A DNA stretch of 64,000 nt from assembly GCA_032716605.1 (NCBI GenBank), contig CM064573.1, positions 10,291,846-10,355,845 of the forward strand, given 5' to 3'. Shown here piece after piece: positions 43,101 through 56,018 of the stretch. This DNA is from Paralithodes platypus. Lineage: Eukaryota > Arthropoda > Malacostraca > Decapoda > Lithodidae. Below the pieces are notes generated by a model. The model saw only the letters and a list, made by a program, of their open reading frames with translations. It ran no database searches and had not been told where the DNA came from. Every line of letters begins with the position of its first letter. Position 1 is the first letter of the stretch. Position numbers and translations under genes: made by a program.

Positions 43101-46100
43101 TATATGAACGTACTACAACCGTATAATTATATGAACGTACTACAACCGTATATATGAACGTACTACAACCGTATATGAACGTACTACAACCGTATATATG
43201 AACGTACTACAACCGTATATATGAACGTACTAGAACCGTATATATGAAAGTACTACAACCGTATATATGACCGTACTACAACCGTATATATGAACGTACT
43301 ACAACCGTATATATGAATGTACTACAACCGTATATATGAACGTACTAAACCGTATATATGAACGTACTACAACAGTATATATGAACGTACTACAACCGTA
43401 TATATGAACGTACTACAACCGTATAATTATATGAACGTACTACAACCGTATATATGAACGTACAACCGTATATATGAACGTACAACCGTATATATGAACG
43501 TACTACAACCGTATATATGAACGTACTACAACCGTATATATGAACGTACTACGACCGTATATATGAACGTACTACGACCGTATAAATGAACGTACTACAA
43601 CCGTATATGTGAACATACTACAACCGTATATATGAACGTACTACAACCGTATATATGAACGTACTACAACCGTATATATGAACGTACTACAACCGTATAT
43701 ATGAACGTACTACAACCGTATATATGAACGTACTACAACCGTATATATGAACGTACTACAACCGTATATATGAACGTACTACAACCGTATATATGAATGT
43801 ACTACGACCGTATATATGAACGCACTAAGACCGTATATATGAACGTACTACAACCGTATATATGAACGTACTACAACCGTATATATGAACGTACTACAAC
43901 CGTATATATGAACATACTACAACCGTATATATGAATGTACTACAACCGTTTGTATGAATGTACTACAACCGTATATATGAACGTACTACAACCGTATATA
44001 TGAACGTACTACAACCATATATATGAACGTACTACAACCGTATATATGAACGTACTACAACCGTATATATGAATGTACTACAACCGTATATATGAATGTA
44101 CTACAACCGTATATATGAATGTACTACAACCGTATATATGAATGTACTACAACCGTGTTATATGAACGTACTACAACCGTATATATGAACGTACTACAAC
44201 CGTATATATGAACGTAGTACAACCGTATATATGAACATACTACAACCGTATATATGAACGTACTACAACTGTATATATGAACGTACTACAACCGTATATA
44301 TGAACGTACTACAACCGTATGTATGAATGTACTACAACCGTATATATGAACGTACTACAACCGTATATATGAACGTACTGCAACCGTATATTTGAACGTA
44401 CTACAACCGTATATATGAACGTACTACAACCGTATATATGAATGTACTACAACCGTATATATGAATGTACTACAACCGTATATATGAACGTACTACAACC
44501 GTATATATGAACGTACTACAACCGTATATATGAACGTACTACAACCGTATATATGAACGTACTACAACTGTATATATGAACGTACTACAACCGCATATAT
44601 GAACGTACTACAACCGTATATATGAACGTACTACAACCGTATATATGAACGTACTACAACCGTATACATGAACGTACTACAACCGTATATATGAACATAC
44701 TACAACCGTATATATATGAACGTACTACAACTGTATATATGAACGTACTACAACCGTATATATGAACGTACTACAACCGTATATATGAACGTACTACAAC
44801 CGTATATATGAACGTACTACAACCGTATATATGAACGTACTACAACCGTATATATGAACGTACTACAACCGTATATATGAACGTACTACGACCGTATATA
44901 TGAACATACTGCGACCGTATATATGAACGTACTACGACCGTATATATGAATGTACTACAACCGTATATATGAACGTACTACAACCGTATATATGAACGTA
45001 CTACAACCGTATATATGAACGTACTACAACCGTATATATGAACATACTACAACCGTATATATGAACGTACTACAACCGTATGTATGAATGTACTACAACC
45101 GTATATATGAACGTACTACAACCGTATGTATGAACGTACTACAACCGTATGTATGAACGTACTACAACCGTATATATGAACGTACTACAACCGTATATAT
45201 GAACGTACTACAACCGTATATATGAACGTACTACAACCGTATATATGCACGTACTACAACCGTATGTATGAACGTACTACAACTGTATATATGAACGCAC
45301 TACAACTGTATGTATGAACGTACTACAACCGTATATATGAACGTACTACAACCGTATATATGAACGTACTACAACCGTATATATGAACGTACTAGAACCA
45401 TATATATGAACGTACTACAACCGTATATGAACGTACTACAACCGTATATATGAACGTACTACAACCGTATATATGCACGTACTACAACCGTATGTATGAA
45501 CGTACTACAACTGTATATATGAACGCACTACAACTGTATATATGAACGTACTACAACCGTATATATGAACATACTACAACCGTATATATGAACGTACTAC
45601 AACCGTATATATGAACGTACTACAACCGTATATATGAACGTACTACAACCGTATATATGAACGTACTACAACCGTATGTATGAACGTACTACAACCGTAT
45701 GTATGAACGTACTACAACCGTATGTATGAACGTACTACAACCGTATATATGAACGTACTACAACCGTATATATGAACGTACTACAACCGTATATATGAAC
45801 GTACTACAACCGTATATATGAACGTACTACAACCGAATATATGAACGTACTACAACCGTATATATATGAACGTACTACAACCGTATATATGAACGTACTA
45901 CAACCGTATAATTATATGAACGTACTACAACCGTATATATGAATGTACAACAACCATATATATGAACGTACTACAACCGTATATATGAACGTACTACAAC
46001 CGTATATATGAACATACTAGAACCGTATATATGAAAGTACTACAACCGTATATATGAACGTACTACAACCGTATATATGAACGTACTACAACCGTATATA

Positions 46101-49100
46101 TGAACGTACTAGAACCGTATATATGAAAGTACTACAACCGTATATATGAACGTACTACAACCGTATATATGAACATACTACAACCGTATATATGAACGTA
46201 CTACAACCGTATATATGAACGTACTAAAACCGTATATATGAACGTACTACAACCGTATATATGAACGTACTACAACCGTATATATGAACGTACTACAACC
46301 GTATAATTATATGAACGTACTACAACCGTATATATGAACGTACTACAACCGTATATATGAACGTACTAAAACCGTATATATGAACGTACTACAACCGTAT
46401 ATATGAACGTACTACAACCGTATATATGAACGTACTACGACCGTATATATGAACATACTACGACCGTATATATGAACGTACTACAACTGTATGTATGAAC
46501 GTACTACAACCGTATAATTATATGAACATACTACAACCGTATATGTGAACGTACTACAACCGTATATATGAACGTACTACAACCGTATATATGAACGTAC
46601 TACAACCGTATATATGAACGTACTACAACCGTATATATGAACGTACTACAACCGTATATATGAACGTACTACAACCGTATATATAAACGTACTAAAACCG
46701 TATATATGAACGTACTACAACTGTATATATGAACGTACTACAACCGTATATATGAACATACTACAACCGTATATATGAATGTACTACAACTGTATATATG
46801 AATGTACTACAACCGTATATATGAACATACTACAACCGTATATATGAACGTACTACAACCGTATATATGAACGTACTACAACCGTATATATGAACGTACT
46901 ACAACCGTATATATGAACGTACTACAACCGTATATATGAACGTACTACAACCGTATATATGAACGTACTACAACCGTATATATGAACGTACTACAACCGT
47001 ATGTATGAACGTACTACAACCGTATGTATGAACGTACTACAACCGTATGTATGAACGTACTACAACCGTATGTATGAACGTACTACAACCGTATGTATGA
47101 ACGTACTACAACCGTATGTATGAACGTACTACAACCGTATGTATGAACGTACTACAACCGTATATATGAACGTACTACAACCGTATATATGAACGTACTA
47201 CAACCGTATATATTAACGTACTACAACCGTATATATGAACGTACTACAACCGTATATATGAACGTACTACAACCGTATATATGAACGTACTACAACCGTA
47301 TAATTATATGAACGTACTACAACCGTATATATGAACGTACTACAACCGTATATATGAACGTACTACAACCGTATATATGAACGTACTACAACCGTATATA
47401 TGAACGTACTAGAACCGTATATATGAAAGTACTACAACCGTATATATGACCGTACTACAACCGTATATATGAACGTACTACAACCGTATATATGAATGTA
47501 CTACAACCGTATATATGAACGTACTAAACCGTATATATGAACGTACTACAACAGTATATATGAACGTACTACAACCGTATATATGAACGTACTACAACCG
47601 TATAATTATATGAACGTACTACAACCGTATATATGAACGTACAACCGTATATATGAACGTACAACCGTATATATGAACGTACTACAACCGTATATATGAA
47701 CGTACTACAACCGTATATATGAACGTACTACGACCGTATATATGAACGTACTACGACCGTATAAATGAACGTACTACAACCGTATATGTGAACATACAAC
47801 AACCGTATATATGAACGTACTACAACCGTATATATGAACGTACTACAACCGTATATATATGAACGTACTACAACTGTATATATGAACGTACTACAACCGT
47901 ATATATGAACGTACTACAACCGTATATATGAACGTACTACAACCGTATATATGAACGTACTACAACCGTATATATGAACGTACTACAACCGTATATATGA
48001 ACGTACCACAACCGTATATATATGAACGTACTACAACTGTATATATGAACGTACTACAACCGTATATATGAACGTACTACAACCGTATATATGAACGTAC
48101 TACAACCGTATATATGAACGTACTACAACCGTATATATGAACGTACTATAACCGTATATATGAACGTACTACAACCGTATATATGAACGTACTACGACCG
48201 TATATATGAACATACTGCGACCGTATATATGAACGTACTACGACCGTATATATGAATGTACTACAACCGTATATATGAACGTACTACAACCGTATATATG
48301 AATGTACTACGACCGTATATATGAACGCACTAAGACCGTATATATGAACGTACTACAACTGTATATATGATCGTACTACAACCGTATATATGAACGTACT
48401 ACAACCCTATATATGAACATACTACAACCGTATATATGAATGTACTACAACCGTATGTATGAATGTACTACAACCGTATATATGAACGTACTACAACCGT
48501 ATATATGAACGTACTACAACCATATATATGAACGTACTACAACCGTATATATGAACGTACTACAACCGTATATATGAATGTACTACAACCGTATATATGA
48601 ATGTACTACAACCGTATATGAATGTACTACAACCGTATATATGAATGTACTACAACCGTGTTATATGAACGTACTACAACCGTATATATGAACGTACTAC
48701 AACCGTATATATGAACGTAGTACAACCGTATATATGAACATACTACAACCGTATATATGAACGTACTACAACTGTATATATGAACGTACTACAACCGTAT
48801 ATATGAACGTACTACAACCGTATGTATGAATGTACTACAACCGTATATATGAACGTACTACAACCATATATATGAACGTACTGCAACCGTATATTTGAAC
48901 GTACTACAACCGTATATATGAACGTACTACAACCGTATATATGAATGTACTACAACCGTATATATGAATGTACTACAACCGTATATATATGAACGTACTA
49001 CAACTGTATATATGAACGTACTACAACCGTATATATGAACGTACTACAACCGTATATATGAACGTACTACAACCGTATATATGAACGTACTACAACCGTA

Positions 49101-50593
49101 TATATGAACGTACTACAACCGTATATATGAACGTACTACAACCGTATATATATGAACGTACTACAACTGTATATATGAACGTACTACAACCGTATATATG
49201 AACGTACTACAAGACGTACTACAACCGTATATATGAACGTACTACAACCGTATATATGAACGTACTACAACCGTATATATGAACGTACTATAACCGTATA
49301 TATGAACGTACTACAACCGTATATATGAACGTACTACGACCGTATATATGAACATACTGCGACCGTATATATGAACGTACTACGACCGTATATATGAATG
49401 TACTACAACCGTATATATGAACGTACTACAACCGTATATATGAATGTACTACGACCGTATATATGAACGCACTAAGACCGTATATATGAACGTACTACAA
49501 CCGTATATATGAACGTACTACAACCGTATATATGAACGTACTACAACCGTATATATGAACATACTACAACCGTATATATGAATGTACTACAACCGTATGT
49601 ATGAATGTACTACAACCGTATATATGAACGTACTACAACCGTATATATGAACATACTACAACCGTATATATGAACGTACTACAACCGTATATATGAACGT
49701 ACTACAACCGTATATATGAATGTACTGCAACCGTATATATGAATGTACTACAACCGTATATATGAATGTACTACAACCGTATATATGAATGTACTACAAC
49801 CGTGTTATATGAACGTACTACAACCGTATATATGAACGTACTACAACCGTATATATGAACGTAGTACAACCGTATATATGAACATACTACAACCGTATAT
49901 ATGAACGTACTACAACTGTATATATGAACGTACTACAACCGTATATATGAACGTACTACAACCGTATGTATGAATGTACTACAACCGTATATATGAACGT
50001 ACTACAACCGTATATATGAACGTACTGCAACCGTATATTTGAACGTACTACAACCGTATATATGAACGTACTACAACCGTATATATGAATGTACTACAAC
50101 CGTATATATGAATGTACTACAACCGTATATATGAACGTACTACAACCGTATATATGAATGTACTACAACCGTATTATATGAACGTACTACAACCGTATAT
50201 ATGAACGTACTACAACCGTATATATGAACGTATTACAACCGTATATATGAACATACTACAACCGTATATATGAACGTACTACAACCGTATATATGAACGT
50301 ACTACAACCGTATATATGAACTTACTACAACCGTATATATGAACGTACTACAACCGTATATATGAACGTACTACAACCGTATATATGAACTTACTACATC
50401 CGTATATATGAACGTACTACAACCGTATATATGAACGTACTACAACCGTATATATGAACGTACTACAACCGTATATATGAACGTACTACAACCGTACATA
50501 TGAACGTACTACAACCGTATTATAACTGGTAATTCTGCTAAACATCGATGGCTACAGCTCCAACTTCCTTATAGAACGAAATTCGCAAGTGGT
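40153..50593. mobile_element. F3 palindromic element swollen to 10.4 kb by an internal satellite
   Basis: The left F3 half is at 40153-40270 (ACCACTTGCGAGTTTCATTC, AAGGAAGTTGGAGATGTAG, AATAGAAATGCAATAATACT). The right half is at 50521-50593 (TATAACTGGTAATTCTGCTA, GCTCCAACTTCCTTATAGAA, CGCAAGTGGT). Removing the array leaves about 190-216 bp, the F3 size. The junctions fall at the same internal place where other F3 copies have one ATGTACTACAACCGCAT-like segment. Confidence 0.9.
40270..50520. repeat. 21-bp satellite array, about 488 units, 10.25 kb
   Basis: The unit is TATATGAACGTACTACAACC plus G. Variants include TATGTATG, GAATGTAC, GAACATAC, ACTAGAACC and TACGACCG, and units with insertions such as ATAATTATATG and CCGTGTTATATG. 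Higher-order structure: the same ordered variants recur with an offset of about 4.17 kb (ATTAACGTAC at 43036 and 47210; ACAACAGTAT at 43370 and 47550) and of about 1.15 kb (CATACTGCGACCG at 48210 and 49360; CCGTGTTATATG at 48656 and 49800). No open frame of note. Confidence 0.95.
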
Positions 50594-50753
50594 CAATTGT
50601 TGAGAGTGTGGAGACCATATTATAAAGTCTGTTTCTATTCAACTGACGGTAAATTGCAAAGTGCCCATCAAGATTGCTCAGTTATTTTGAAGATTTGGTA
50701 GTGAAATACGGTGCTAATTATATAAAGAGACATGGTAGTTCCATATATTTTCA
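50594..50753. other. No recognisable feature
   Basis: Short spacer between F3 and F2 elements. Confidence 0.5.
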
Positions 50754-50948
50754 TTAACCCCTTCTGTACCGGTGATGCACTTTTCACTATATTCTGGCAA
50801 CTACAATGCGATTTTCTTGAGCTTAGGAAGGACGTCTACCCATTACAAGGCTACAGACTATATTAATGATTCCTTCTAGCCACCATAGATCCTTCCTAAT
50901 GTAGCTGAAATGAAATGAAATAGACGTCGCCGGTACAGAAAGGGTTAA
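50754..50948. mobile_element. F2 MITE, complete (187 bp)
   Basis: TTAA at 50754-50757 and 50945-50948. Ends CCCCTTCTGTACCGG and CGCCGGTACAGAAAGGG. It shares its right TTAA with an F1 copy. Confidence 0.85.
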
Positions 50949-51270
50949 GGGGAGGTTTTTAGTTTGGTCTCTAGATATCCATCAAGCTTAAGATTATACC
51001 CCCTTGAGCCCCTTTCAAGATAAATTTGTACATTTTTCGGTAGAAAAATCTCCCGGCTGAAAGCCGGTTCCTCTTAAATTACAGGCTCGCTATCGCTCGC
51101 CAGGATAAAATCGACACCTGAATTGCACGAAAGGTCTTAATATGGGGTGAAAGTTCTTAAAATCGCTAAACTAATGGGGCAAACGTTTTATAATATTAAA
51201 AGTAATGAGGCTAAACATGAGGGAGAAAGGGGTCAAGAAAAAAATCCCTCAAGTGGAGATCTCCCCTTAA
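50945..51270 (+). mobile_element. F1 element, full-length copy (318 bp)
   Basis: TTAA at 50945-50948 and 51267-51270. Ends GGGGAGGTTTTTAGTTTGG and AAGTGGAGATCTCCCC. Hairpin decayed to CCCGGCTGAAAGCCGG. It is nearly identical in layout to 54963-55279 (317 bp), so this subfamily is probably younger. Confidence 0.85.
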
Positions 51271-51276
51271 ATATCG

Positions 51277-51345
51277 AAACATTAATGGGAGACGGGCTGT
51301 TTGTTTGGTCTATTAATTCATATATTCATATATTTTGTAATGGGA
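51277..51345 (+). mobile_element. F1 left-end fragment
   Basis: ATTAATGGGAGACGGGCTGT, TTGTTTGGTCTATTAATTCA: the F1 left end as in 5563-5620, cut at about 51340. Confidence 0.65.
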
Positions 51346-51560
51346 CGTTGGTAAATAGCGATTCAACATCATAACTAGCCATGACAAAATTTGAAGGGAA
51401 ATTCATAGACGTTATTTCATTAACAAAGCATTTGGAATTAGGTAGTGACTATTGATTCGTAGTCAGTGGTTTAACTAAGGGTATTAAACATTTAGAAACA
51501 TTGTATGCTGCAGTTGTAATGCAGGATACAATGGGGCTCAATCCTGAACTTAACGTTTCG
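51345..51560 (-). pseudogene. PLE reverse transcriptase fragment (second subfamily)
   Basis: The minus strand gives LIPLVKPLTTNQ, then after a stop SLPNSKCFVNEITSMNFPSN and FVMASYDVESLFTNVPL. This is the same RT block as SLDVESLFTNVP of the first PLE, with different surroundings, so it comes from another PLE lineage. Only about 70 codons remain, with at least one stop. Confidence 0.75.
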
Positions 51561-51984
51561 CACAATTCATAATGTTTTATTTTATATCATTCTCTGAAAT
51601 TAGTGTCCGGAGCTTGGGGATTGGTTGTATGAACAGTTGTGTTTGGTTGGGTTGAGTTAGTTTAGTTGTCCTTTAGCTATCATGGGGTGTGGAATGTGGA
51701 TCTCTTTCGATGTGCTTACGTTTTTGAGGTACTGTACATGGGTGTTTTTTGTAATTTTTGATTGTGTGCTTTATCAATTATCAAAGATTTTTTTTTTTTT
51801 TTTATGTTCATTGTTTACAAGATGGAGTTTGAGGCCAGTGGGTTATGGTTAATGTTGTTTTGTATGTATTTGGCAGCTATTTCACTAGGTATTTCTTTTA
51901 GCTTATTAAGTGATAGAATGTATTACATTAGATCCATTTTCTTTCCAATAGTATAATACTTATTTTGTATATTTTTAGGATCAG
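51561..51984. other. No recognisable feature
   Basis: T-rich sequence, with a T run at 51788-51803 followed by an open stretch starting ATGTTCATTG that looks hydrophobic. I cannot assign it. Confidence 0.4.
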
Positions 51985-52078
51985 TCTGTATAACCTGAAG
52001 ATGGCACCTTGTTGATGCCGAAAATTCGAGTAATAAACATGGCGTATGGCGCAGCTCTATCTCTATTCTTTCTCTTGC

Positions 52079-52103
<25 letters not shown>
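51985..52103 (+). ncRNA. Hammerhead-ribozyme-like core in a PLE-type 3' end
   Basis: CTGAAGA (51995-52001) fits the CUGANGA core. It is followed by a TGGC...GCC helix (52002-52019) and GAAA (52020-52023), the second conserved block. ATTCGAGTAATAAACATGG and then a (TA)n run follow, like PLE ends elsewhere in the window. Hammerhead motifs are known in PLE LTR-like regions. Stem III and the cleavage triplet are not clear, so the call is tentative. Confidence 0.4.
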
Positions 52104-52112
<9 letters not shown>

Positions 52113-52545
52113 GTGGGAGGGGGGGGGGGGTACGCACGAGTGTGGATACATATAATAAACATGCGGTAAAGACATGCAGACAACAAGTAATATTACAAGC
52201 TTAATTCTATATCAATATAGGTGCTCCTGTGTTGCTTTCTCATTTAGAACACCAGGTTTCTCTTTTCACCTAAGGACATCTAGGGAGGGTCAGGGGAACC
52301 TAGTGAAGATGGTACACTTAGAGACATCAAGTAATCAAAGTCTACCCTTACGGCGCGGTGTAGCATTACGGCGGGGGCCAGGTATGCGGCCGCTGGACAA
52401 TTACCGTCAATTTCCGAAAGTCACACACGCATTTACCAAATTATCGTAATCTGGAGAAAATAGCGCGTTCCGGCTAGGGTTCACTCCCGGGGGGCGACAC
52501 TTTTACCAGTTCAAAAGATACCGTAATTGTCATGGGGCGAAGTTG
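52104..52545. other. No assigned gene
   Basis: A G run near 52120-52130, then unremarkable sequence that is somewhat GC-richer at 52350-52500. Nothing I can support as coding. Confidence 0.4.
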
Positions 52546-52549
52546 TGGT

Positions 52550-52951
52550 GGAGACGAGGACACCACAAGACACCTCGCCATTCAGGACATGTCGTCACCT
52601 TTTGGGCCCAAAATGAGTCTTCGCCTTTCAGGACATCTTGTCACCTTTTAGGCCCAACAGGACACCTTGCCATTCAGAACATCTAATTCCCTTTATGTCA
52701 ACCAGGACTCCTTCCCTTACATGGCATCTAATTCTCTTTAGGACCAACCGGGACACCTCGCCTTTCAGGACACATCGTCACCTTTATAACCAGTGGATCA
52801 TATAGTTATTCAGGGATAATCGTCGCTTTCTATTTGACATCTTGTCATTCAGGACATCATCCCCTCACCATTCAGAACATCTCTTCACCTTTTAGATACA
52901 AAGAAACGCTATCAAGAAAACAGGATATCTGCCATTCAGGACATCTCCCCA

Positions 52952-53002
<51 letters not shown>

Positions 53003-53030
53003 CAGGACATCTTCCCACTTTCCCTCGATG
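52550..53030. repeat. Degenerate minisatellite, ~25/50-bp units
   Basis: Recurring CATTCAGGACATCTTGTCAC, CTTTTAGGCCCAACAGGACA and CACCTCGCCATTCAGGACA words in varied order, with a (CT)n tract at 52957-52999. Confidence 0.75.
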
Positions 53031-53194
53031 TTACCAAAGATTACTGAGCCACTCCAGTCGCTTTATCAAACACCATTTCACTTCGATGATGTCATTTACT
53101 TAAATTCTGGTTATCGTAGAAAATTATATACCACTAAAAAATAATCTGTAGGCCTACGAATCAATCTATCACAACAAACATTGTTGTCTCCCAT

Positions 53195-53275
53195 ATGGTC
53201 TACCTAAAATGAATGAAATTGTCTAATGATGGACAGAATGAAGTAAAAATGGCATCAGTGTGTGGAAAGAGTTAG
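53195..53275 (+). mobile_element. F2-like fragment, strongly decayed
   Basis: GTCTACCTAAAATGAATGAA, ATTGTCTAATGATGGACAG and AAAAATGGCATCAGTGTGTG follow the F2 right half in order. The terminus is not conserved. Confidence 0.45.
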
Positions 53276-53476
53276 CCAAACTTAAGAAAACTACAATCAT
53301 TTAATTAAAGTTCATTCTAATAGCGAACTAAATCTGAGAAAGGGCTAATTGTGTCCTTTGCGGTGAAGGTGTCCACCCCAGATCCCTCAAGTCACCGGAG
53401 TCTGTTCCCAACACTAACAATCACACGGGTATGGCTGGTTAGGGTAAGGAAGGATAAAGGGGGAGGTGATACGACG

Positions 53477-53479
<3 letters not shown>

Positions 53480-53536
<57 letters not shown>
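53480..53536. repeat. (TA)n microsatellite
   Basis: About 57 bp of uninterrupted TA. Confidence 0.95.
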
Positions 53537-53725
53537 TGTATGTCACTCACTTATTAACTCACTCTCTGTTCAGGGATCTTTTTCGGCTTTTCAGGTTTGG
53601 CATTCTACATTCTAGGTATATGAAACTGACTATAATTAAAATGTGACCTACCTTCAGTCTAGTTGCTTACACCAATGCAAAAAGACCTCCGAAATGTTGC
53701 CAGTAAGAGTTGCCGGAAAAAAATA

Positions 53726-54276
53726 TGTTTATGTGACTCCACCTTATATGTTTATGTGACTCCACCTTATATGTTTATGTGACTCCACCTTATATGTTTA
53801 TGTGACTCCACCTTATATGTTTATGTGACTCCACCTTATATATTTATGTGACTCCACCTTATATGTTTATGTGACTCCACCTTATATGTTTATGTGACTC
53901 CACCTTATATGTTTATGTGACTCCACCTTATATGTTTATGTGACTCCACCTTATATGTTTATGTGACTCCACCTTATATGTTTATGTGACTCCACCTTAT
54001 ATATTTATGTGACTCCACCTTATATGTTTATGTGACTCCACCTTATATGTTTATGTGACTCCACCTTATATGTTTATGTGACTCTACCTTATATGTTTAT
54101 GTGACTCCACCTTATATGTTTATGTGACTCCACCTTATATGTTTATGTGACTCCACCTTATATGTTTATGTGACTCCACCTTATATGTTTATGTGACTCT
54201 ACCTTATATGTTTATGTGACTCCACCTTATATGTTTATGTGACTCCACCTTATATATTTATGTGACTCCACCTTAT
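53726..54276. repeat. 23-bp tandem repeat, about 24 copies
   Basis: The unit is ATGTTTATGTGACTCCACCT plus TAT. Few variants occur (ATATTTATG, GACTCTACC). The sequence just left of the array (CAGTCTAGTTGCTTACACCA, CCGAAATGTTGCCAG) resembles the F6 interior. Confidence 0.95.
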
Positions 54277-54329
54277 TTATCTGGAACACGGTTGTGGGTG
54301 GAGGAGGTAGAAAGGAACACTGGAGGAGG

Positions 54330-54556
54330 TGAGGGTTAAGCCAGTATCACACGAGCGCTTTTTCACTCAACATTTATCCTCAACACTGGTCTGGCAGCTT
54401 ATGAGGTCAACATATACACTATTTATGTTGCCCAAATTCATCTACCATCAGTTTAGTTTCCTATACCAGTGCAAATTATTCCAGAAAAGTTACCAGACAA
54501 ATGTTGATCATCGAATGTTGACTATAAAAGCTCTCGTGTGATACCGGCTTTATGGT
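54330..54556. mobile_element. F6 palindromic element, copy 2
   Basis: AAGCCAGTATCACACGAGCG at the left; CTCTCGTGTGATACCGGCTT at the right. Interior CAACATTTATCCTCAACACT and AAATGTTGATCATCGAATG. Opposite orientation to the copy at 34869-35083. Confidence 0.8.
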
Positions 54557-54744
54557 GACACTGAATTACATGGCGGAAACTGATATCTGGAAGAGAAAAT
54601 AAAAAATTCTTTACCTAAGTGCCGTATCCTCGACAATAAAACCAAATATAGTTCTTAACACCAATAACTCCCAATGGAATTATTAAAAGTATATGATCCT
54701 CCGGGGAATCGAACCTAGGACACCACATACAGAACTTACGCGCT

Positions 54745-54825
54745 TTAACCATTATAAGAGGGATCTGCCTTGTGTAGGCCAATCGGCTTTCTGCAGACTC
54801 CCATTTTCTTATGTTCTTATGTATT
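54745..54825 (+). mobile_element. CR1-like LINE 3' tail only
   Basis: TTATAAGAGGGATCTGCCTT, GGCCAATCGGCTTTCTGCAG, then CCCATTTTCTTATGTTCTTA and TG. Ends in two TTCTTATG octamers, the CR1-style tail. Extremely 5'-truncated. Confidence 0.75.
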
Positions 54826-54958
54826 CCACCAAGACCGTTAGAGATTAAGTACAAGAAAACGATTATTATCTATTTATGGAATACTGGATATCAATCTAAT
54901 CCTGTACTCGGACCCAACTACACTATGAATAGCTTAATGTATAGTCAAAAGATACTCT

Positions 54959-55283
54959 TTAAGGGGAGGTTTTTAGTGTGTTCCCTAGACTTCCATCAAG
55001 CTTAAAATTACACCCCCTTGAGTCCCTTTCAAGATAAATTTGTACATTTTTCGGTAGAAAAATGTCCCGGCCGAAGGTCGGTTCCTCTTAAATTACAGGC
55101 TCGCTATCGCTCGCCAGGAAAAATCGACACCTAAATGGCACGAAAGGTCTTAATATGGGGTGAAAGTTCTTAAAATCGCTAAAGTAATGGGGCAAACATT
55201 TTATAATATCAAAAGCAATGGGGCTAAACATGAGGGAGAAAGGGGTCAAGAAAAAAATCCCTCAAGTGGAGATCTCCCCTTAA
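54959..55283 (+). mobile_element. F1 element, full-length copy (317 bp)
   Basis: TTAA at 54959-54962 and 55280-55283. Ends GGGGAGGTTTTTAGTGTG and AAGTGGAGATCTCCCC. Hairpin CCCGGCCGAAGGTCGG. Lacks the second 'AAATGGGGCGAAAGG' module, as does 50949-51266. Confidence 0.85.
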
Positions 55284-55609
55284 CCTTGCTTTTAAAACAA
55301 GGCAATGAGAAATTGTAATTAACTTTTCATGTAAGTTTGATCCAGATTTAGACTCCTAAGTATCTGAATGTATAATTGTACCATTGATTTTCACCCATTA
55401 AGTAATATTAATTGTTTCTGTTGTCATGTAAAATGTGAACTGGTTGAAAACAAATTGGGTGAAAACATATCGTTTATTCCCTTAGGAACTATATGTTATA
55501 TCAATTTAAGCTTAATTTTCGCGCTACAGTATTCATATAGTTTTGGAAAGACTAGTATTTTTAATTATTTAACCCCATCACCACCATTACGTAATTATTT
55601 AAGTATAGG
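55284..55609. other. No recognisable feature
   Basis: AT-rich spacer; a short open stretch here has no family likeness I can name. Confidence 0.5.
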
Positions 55610-55785
55610 TGTGAACCCCTTTCTCCCTCATGTTTAGCATATTAGTTTTGAGGTTATAATGTGTTTGTTCTGTTAATTTGACGATCTTGAGATTTTTCGC
55701 TTCTTTTGCTTTCAATATTTAGACTTTTCGTACCCTTTAGGTGTCGATTTGTTTCCTGGCGAGCGATAGCGAGCCTCGATGCGAT
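55610..55785 (-). mobile_element. F1 fragment, minus orientation
   Basis: CCCCTTTCTCCCTCATGTTT, TTTTCGTACCCTTTAGGTGT, CCTGGCGAGCGATAGCGAGC. It degenerates into CGATGCGATGCGATG near 55775. Confidence 0.7.
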
Positions 55786-55851
55786 GCGATGTGATAGCTT
55801 GCCTCGATACACTTATTCTAATGATCCGTTTCTGAATTACAACAATGTTAA

Positions 55852-56018
55852 TAACCCCTTCAGTACCGGCGCCGTCCTTTTAACTGTATTCTGGCTACTA
55901 TTAGACGATCTTATTCAGCTTAAATAGGGCCTACAGCAATTAACAGGCGTTGAACTATCTCACTTAATCCATTTTACTACCACAGATCCTTCTTAACCTG
56001 CACAAAATCGTCCTTTAA
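55852..56018 (+). mobile_element. F2 MITE truncated at an F1 element
   Basis: AACCCCTTCAGTACCGGCGC, CTATTAGACGATCTTATTCA, CCACAGATCCTTCTTAACCT. Ends at TTAA 56015-56018 where F1 begins; the remaining right quarter is not found beyond F1. Confidence 0.75.

Noticed and set aside
40270..50520. CRISPR-like array (short regular repeats)
   Set aside because: Repeats are directly adjacent with no unique spacers, and the context is a eukaryotic transposon. It is a satellite.
51762..51956. Hydrophobic 64-residue frame with possible membrane segments
   Set aside because: T-rich sequence gives Phe/Leu/Ile-rich translations by chance; no family or conservation evidence.
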